A stretch of 64,000 bases of DNA from Hyparrhenia diplandra (Eukaryota > Streptophyta > Magnoliopsida > Poales > Poaceae): contig JADLZK010010873.1 of the NCBI GenBank assembly GCA_015847255.1, positions 62,001-126,000 on the forward strand. The letters run 5' to 3'. Each line of letters starts with the position of its first letter. The first letter of the stretch is position 1. Shown piece by piece: positions 59,144 to 64,000 of the stretch. Below the pieces are notes generated by a model. It did no database searches and was not told the DNA's origin. It was given only the letters and a program-made list of their open reading frames with translations. The position numbers and the translations under genes were made by a program.

Positions 59144-61116
59144 ATGACGCTCAGCCTCCGCCGCAAGCAGCTCGGTAAGCCCTAACCCCCTGCCTCCATT
59201 GCTCCAGTACCCTCCCTCTACTTGCGTGTCTGCCCAGTGCTGGCTCTGATCGCTATCTCTGCCTCTGATCCAGATGTTATCGTGCGGATGCTGCACCTGA
59301 ACCAGCAGCAGTTGCCGAACGGCGGCGAGGGGCAGGGGGAGGACGATGCGTACAAGATCCTGGTGATGGATCCGCCCTGTATCGCCGTCCTCTCGCCGGT
59401 GCTCAAGCTCGGCGACCTCCGCAACCACGGTGTCACCCTCACCCTCCCGATCGACCGTCCGCGGCAGGCGGTGCCCGATGCGCCGGCCGTCTACTTCGTC
59501 CGGCCCAGCCCCGGAAACGTGGACCGCATAGCGGCCGACGCCGCTGCGGGGCTATACGGGTCTTTCTACGTCAACTTCTCCGCCTCCGTCCCGCGACCCC
59601 GCTGGAGCGCCTGCGCCCGCCTGCGCCGCCGCTCTCCGCCAGCAAGGCGCGCGGGTCGCGTGCGGCGCAGCGTTGCTGACCAGTACATCGACCGTGCGCC
59701 TCGAGGATGGCCTCTTCTCGCTGGCCCAGCCCCCGGGCCTACGCCGCGCTAAACGACCCGCCGCTGCCGACGCGACATCACCGCGCTCGTCGACGCCCGT
59801 CGCGCTGGGCCTCTTCTGCGTCATCGCCACGCCGGTGTTGTGCTGTCGCCATCGTGCGTAGCGGTGGGCCAGCGGAGATGGTGGCCGGCGCCCTCGGCGC
59901 CGGCTCCGCGACCACCTACCGCCAAGCCCAACTTTCTTCACGGAGGCCGCGTCTGCCGCCCGCCACGTCGTTCCAGCGCCCTGTGCTGTGCCTCTTCGAC
60001 AGGAATTTCGAGCTGTCTGTCGGGGTGCAGCACGACTGGAGCTACCGCCCGTTGGTGCACGACGTGCTTGGCTTGAAGCAGAACAAGCTCAAGTTGCCGG
60101 CAGAGAAGTACGAATTGGATGACTCTGACAAATTCTGGGTGGCAAACAGCTGGTCTCCGTTCCCCAAAGTTGCTGAGGAAATCGAGGCGCAGCTTGCCAA
60201 GTACAAGCAGGATGTGGATGAGGTGAACCAGCGCACTGGTGGTGGCGTTGGAGTTGAGTTTGATGGTACTGATCTCATTGGCAACACTAAGCATCTCATG
60301 AATGCGGTGAACTCACTGCCAGAGCTGACAGAACGGAAGAAGATGATTGATAAGCACACCAATATTGCAACATCATTGCTTGGGCATATCAAGGAGAGGT
60401 CTCTGGATGGATACTGCGACTGTGAGAATGATATGCTTGTGAATGGAACTGTTGACCGGAATACACTGCTGAGTCTCCTCAGAGGGAAGGGCACCAAGGA
60501 AGATAAGCTTCGGCTAGCTGTGACCTACCTGCTGTCCTTTGAGACACCACCATCATCTGAACTGGAGCAGGTAGAGGCCGCTCTGCGGGAATCCGAAGTT
60601 GACATGTGTGCATTTCAGTACGTGAAGAGGATAAAGGCATTGAATACCCAATTTGCAGCTGCTTCAGGCACAGCAACTAAGAGCAACATCGTCGATTGGG
60701 CAGAGAAGCTTTATGGTCAGTCCATTAGCTCCTTGACTGCAGGTGTAAAGAATCTCTTGTCAGATGGGAGGCAACTGGCCTTGGCAAGAACAGTTGAAGC
60801 TCTGATGGAAGGGAAACCGAACCCAGAGGTGGATGACTACCTTTTGTTTGATCCACGGGCTCCCAGGTCAGGAACTGGTGGGCAGTTTAAAGGACCCTTC
60901 AGAGAAGCTGTTGTTTTCATGATTGGTGGTGGAAATTACATTGAGTACAAGAGCTTGATGGAGCTAGAGCAACACTCACAGCCTTCCAAGCATGTTATAT
61001 ATGGTGCAACAGAAATTCTTAGTGGGGCCGAGTTTATTCACCAACTGGCAGAACTGGGGCAGAAAGCAGGATTGGGTGGTGGCAGCAGCAACATACCACC
61101 AGGTTCAGCACAATAG
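59144..61116 (+). CDS. SLY1: SLY1-type Sec1/Munc18 protein (ER-Golgi vesicle fusion)
   Basis: SM-family proteins of the SLY1 branch bind syntaxin-5-type SNAREs and promote ER-to-Golgi fusion on the cytosolic face. Exon 1 (59144-59174) encodes MTLSLRRKQL. A 99-bp GT-AG intron follows. Exon 2 (59274-61116) begins DVIVRMLHLNQ and continues with DDAYKILVMDPPCIAVLSPV and FQRPVLCLFDRNFEL, through HDWSYRPLVHDVLGL, the middle Sec1 region, to REAVVFMIGGGNYIEYKSL and the C-terminus LGGGSSNIPPGSAQ. Total length of about 620 residues is normal for SLY1. From about 59965 to the stop, roughly 380 codons read cleanly. Between about 59597 and 59960 (very GC-rich) the family match jumps frames several times, for example VADQYID, CLEDGLFSL and NDPAAADAD-like pieces in different phases, with one extra T in AACTTTCTTC near 59935. 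SLY1 is generally essential, so these breaks are more likely consensus errors than loss. Confidence 0.93.
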
Positions 61117-62486
61117 GTAGGAAGCTCTTACCAGACCTTTTGATGTTTAAGGAGTGATTCAAGCTTCAGAGATTACAGTAAATAGGCTCATACCCCACAT
61201 CTTGTTTTAAGGAGTGTTCCAGGCTGCATAGATTAGTGATATCAAATTTCGTGAACTCAAGTTTTATGCCCCTGTGATTGATGAGTTGTCAATACATACC
61301 TTTGTTGTCTCAATTTGGGTTTTGATATGATCAATTGCCCATGTATGCCTATTTTTACTTTGCTGTACTGTATTTTCTTTGCCCCCTTTTATTTTACTGA
61401 GAAATTGGTCTTCAAAATTCTCAAAAAAAAAAAAAAAAAGAGAAATTGGTCTTCAAATTCTGTTTGCATACTCTAAGAAATCAGTCCATGAATATTTATG
61501 ACAGAAACCAGTTCTGATGTTTGGATAATTTTATTTTGATTGAAATCTTGGTAGTTCCAGGCTGTTATATCTTTCTGTTGCTGTAGTGCATGCCCTCCTG
61601 TTGGGTTGGGAAAATGCATTGCAGCAATTGCAAGTTGAAGGTGGTAATAGTTTGAAGATGATTGCGTCAATTACTGTTCTGACATTGGCTATTGCCTTTT
61701 GAAATTATTATTAGGTTTGTGCCACTGGTTCCCAAAAGTTGATTTGTTCATGCCAGTGGAACCTAAACATCTTTTTGTCCAAGATGTTTGACTGTAGCAA
61801 ATAGCCTAAGTACCTTGCATTTATTGTGGTTCTTTCTTTCTCCATCTCATCATCTCTCAATTACAATCAGGGCCCACCTCATCTTCTCTCTCTCCCACAG
61901 TTGGACATGGTTCAGCTGCCTCCATTGTGGTGTGATCTCCAGTGTAGTTGCTGGAGTTGGAAATAAGTGCTACTGTCCTTGGATCCTGGCGAGCTTACAG
62001 CAGTTCGTGGATCTTGGCTACAGGCTCTTGTGCTGCCATGCTCCGCTAGAGCACCCATAGCTCCTGTGGGCACCCCATAATGACAACTGATGACACGTAG
62101 TAACATGGCTCCTCTTTCTCAAACCACAAGCTATGACAAGGGGATGGTAGTACGCCAGTACCCACTGCAGGTACCCTCTATTGATCAGATCTCGAGCGTG
62201 CCACGAGTGCAGTCACTCCCAGCTCATGCCCTAGGTCTTCCACACCTGTATTGCTGGTGACCAAAGCTCGGCAACTTTGGTGCAGTGTGAATCAGAGATG
62301 GACTGAGAAATGACAACTTGTGTCAAAGAGTGGCGTTTTGCATTGACTCCTGTGGCCGTCCCCATCCTTCTGTTTCATCTAGATTCTAGAGGGTATGCTG
62401 AGCACCTATAAAGCATTGGAATAACTGGTTTTATTTTGGATCACATTTTTAATTTTTCGTAATCTCCTACCACCACACAGTAAAAT

Positions 62487-62490
<4 letters not shown>
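61117..62490. other. 3' flank of SLY1 and intergenic DNA
   Basis: The SLY1 3' UTR probably ends before the A-run at 61421-61439. TTTTAAGGAGTGATTCAAGC and TTTTAAGGAGTGTTCCAGGC form a short duplication (about 61146 and 61205). No other gene was recognised; frames such as 61788-62060 have no domain. Confidence 0.45.

Positions 62491-62520
<30 letters not shown>
62491..62520. repeat. (TC)15 microsatellite
   Basis: Fifteen perfect TC dinucleotides. Confidence 0.95.
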
Positions 62521-62524
<4 letters not shown>

Positions 62525-63096
62525 ATACACTAGTTATCATATATAAACCTATTGTTCCAGGACCATCAGTAAACAGAAGGAAACACTTGTGGTTTCTATG
62601 TTTAGCACTATGTGCAACCGCTTTTTGCAGCATAAGGGCAAACATGAGTTTTTTTTTCTTTCTATTTCATACCCTTAATTCTGAAAAAAAAAGTCAAACA
62701 TGTTTACATGTGCTTCTTACTTTGCCTTTTTCGTTGTAGTTGACCATTTCTACACCTTTAACCTTACTAACAAACCTTTTACAAGTATGCGAAGAGAATT
62801 TTGTTGTTTCTTAACTATGCTACCACTGAAAGAAGATGGAGGATCCATAGTTGGGCAACAGATTTATTAATAATTATTACTTCTTCATACCAAGGCTTGT
62901 GACTCCCACTTGTATATTGGTAAATTGTTTCTGCATCACTTGCTAATTATATATGTCATCACTTCAGTTGAGGTATATGTTGTTTGTGGTAATATATGTG
63001 GATGCACATCTGTGTTCTATGTTTAGTTTTGTCAACCTGTTTCATAAGGAATAGCTACCACAATAATTTAGATACATGATACATTAATTAATTATA
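62521..63096. other. AT-rich spacer, no feature seen
   Basis: No coding, RNA or repeat signal. Confidence 0.4.
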
Positions 63097-63594
63097 GAGT
63101 TAAATGCACCAATGGTACTCAAACTTGTAAGGGTGTGTTATATAGGTCCACAAACTTTGAAAATGCATTTGTGAGCCCCTAAACTTTGTTCAGTGGTGCA
63201 CCACAGATCCATGCCAATCACGTGGACATTTCTTGTTGATGTTGCAAGAGAGAGTGGCATGTATTTTTACATTTAAACCCTTAAAATTTATCTTTCCCTT
63301 GAAAAAAACCCATGGGCGATGATGATACAAATCCAGGAGCCATGCGACCTTCTACAGAAGCAGGGAAGGGAGAAGAGAGGATCTATTTTCAAAGTGAAAA
63401 GTAAACATGAGTCAAAAGTAAAAATATATACATGCCAGGGTGGCATGCCACATCACCAGGAAATGTCCAAGTGGTTGGCATGGACCTGTAGTGCATCACT
63501 TAACAAGTTTAGGGACATAGGAATGCATTTTCAAAGTTCATGGACCTATGTGACACACTATTACAAGTTTGAGGGCTGCTGGTGTATTTAACTC
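63097..63594. mobile_element. MITE-like element, about 500 bp, with terminal inverted repeats of about 150 bp
   Basis: The left arm GAGTTAAATGCACCAATGG, CTCAAACTTGTAAGGGTGTG, AGGTCCACAAACTTTGAAAA, CCATGCCAATCACGTGGACA is matched in reverse complement by the right arm (GAGTTAAATACACCAGCAG, CTCAAACTTGTAATAGTGTG, AGGTCCATGAACTTTGAAAA, CCATGCCAACCACTTGGACA). The small interior (63260-63430) has no gene. Confidence 0.85.
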
Positions 63595-64000
63595 AGTTTT
63601 CTATGTTTTAAGCCAAATAAAAGTAGTAGATAGGCCAACACAAATGCTAAAGAAATATGTTGACATTTAACAAATGTTAAAGAAACATGTCAACATTTAG
63701 TTTCTTTAAAATGGATGGCGTTTACATAGAACTGAAAAGAGCACAGCGCTCCAAGGATAAGTCATAGAATCAGCAAACCAAACGCCTTTAGAAAAGAAAA
63801 GAACAGTTTATTTTAGGGTTCCATAATAGACGATCCTCTTGTAGTACTTCGGATGTTCTTATTCATGTTAACCCTTTTAATTCATGATAGCAAGCATGTA
63901 TATTATCATTCGAGTCCCAAATGATTTTTCTGTTGGTAGTAATCAAGAGGCTGTTAATTATAGAACTCAGACAATGTTTATTAATAATTTCTAATGGTTT
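63595..64000. other. AT-rich DNA to the window edge, no feature
   Basis: A short direct repeat (TTGACATTTAACAAATGTTA, GTCAACATTTAG) lies near 63660-63700. No gene was seen. Confidence 0.4.

Overview
The window is plant nuclear DNA from a grass (Poaceae). The protein-coding genes read like rice-type monocot genes: very GC-rich first exons, GT-AG introns, and an alpha/beta hydrolase, an EXORDIUM-like protein, an SDS22-type LRR protein and the Sec1-family protein SLY1. The transposon load is also grass-like: Stowaway MITEs ending in CTCCCTCCGTC-type termini, CACTA elements, hAT-type MITEs and solo LTRs. A rice relative is my best guess, but the species is an inference.

Layout. (1) 1-10717: a tandem satellite of about 22 monomers of about 505 bp, with a five-monomer higher-order repeat (A-B-C-D-E) that decays toward the right edge. 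(2) 10718-28570: a nested transposon cluster with no convincing host gene. It holds two solo LTRs of one family in opposite orientation, each with a perfect 5-bp target duplication; a short non-autonomous LTR retrotransposon with both LTRs and its duplication, sitting in CACTA-type subterminal DNA; and a 7.2-kb CACTA element that contains one of the solo LTRs, internal tandem repeats and a SINE-like segment. (3) 28571-37300: LTR and LINE-like remnants, a 129-bp foldback, a broken F-box/PP2-B gene, and a gene-fragment-carrying element with long terminal inverted repeats. (4) 37502-40445: a five-exon alpha/beta hydrolase gene. (5) 40446-50260: intergenic DNA with MITEs, a SINE, another solo LTR and small tandem repeats. 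(6) 50261-61116: a small gene island with an LRR gene, an EXORDIUM-like gene, a DUF247 pseudogene and SLY1, all but the pseudogene on the plus strand. (7) 61117-64000: downstream DNA with a (TC)15 microsatellite and a 0.5-kb MITE.

The genes have no evident common pathway; this is ordinary mixed grass euchromatin beside a repeat-rich block. One result affects all readers: nearly every GC-rich exon carries one-base indels, many of them lost or gained C/G in short homopolymers, while the moderate-GC half of SLY1 is clean for about 350 codons. The same kind of noise appears at GC-containing positions of the satellite. This fits consensus error in a long-read assembly at least as well as it fits mass pseudogenisation, so coding boundaries here are approximate.

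I found no clear candidate for a wholly new molecular system. The least explained structures are the 505-bp satellite with its higher-order organisation, the captured-fragment element at 35.8-37.1 kb and the foldback at 31.8 kb.
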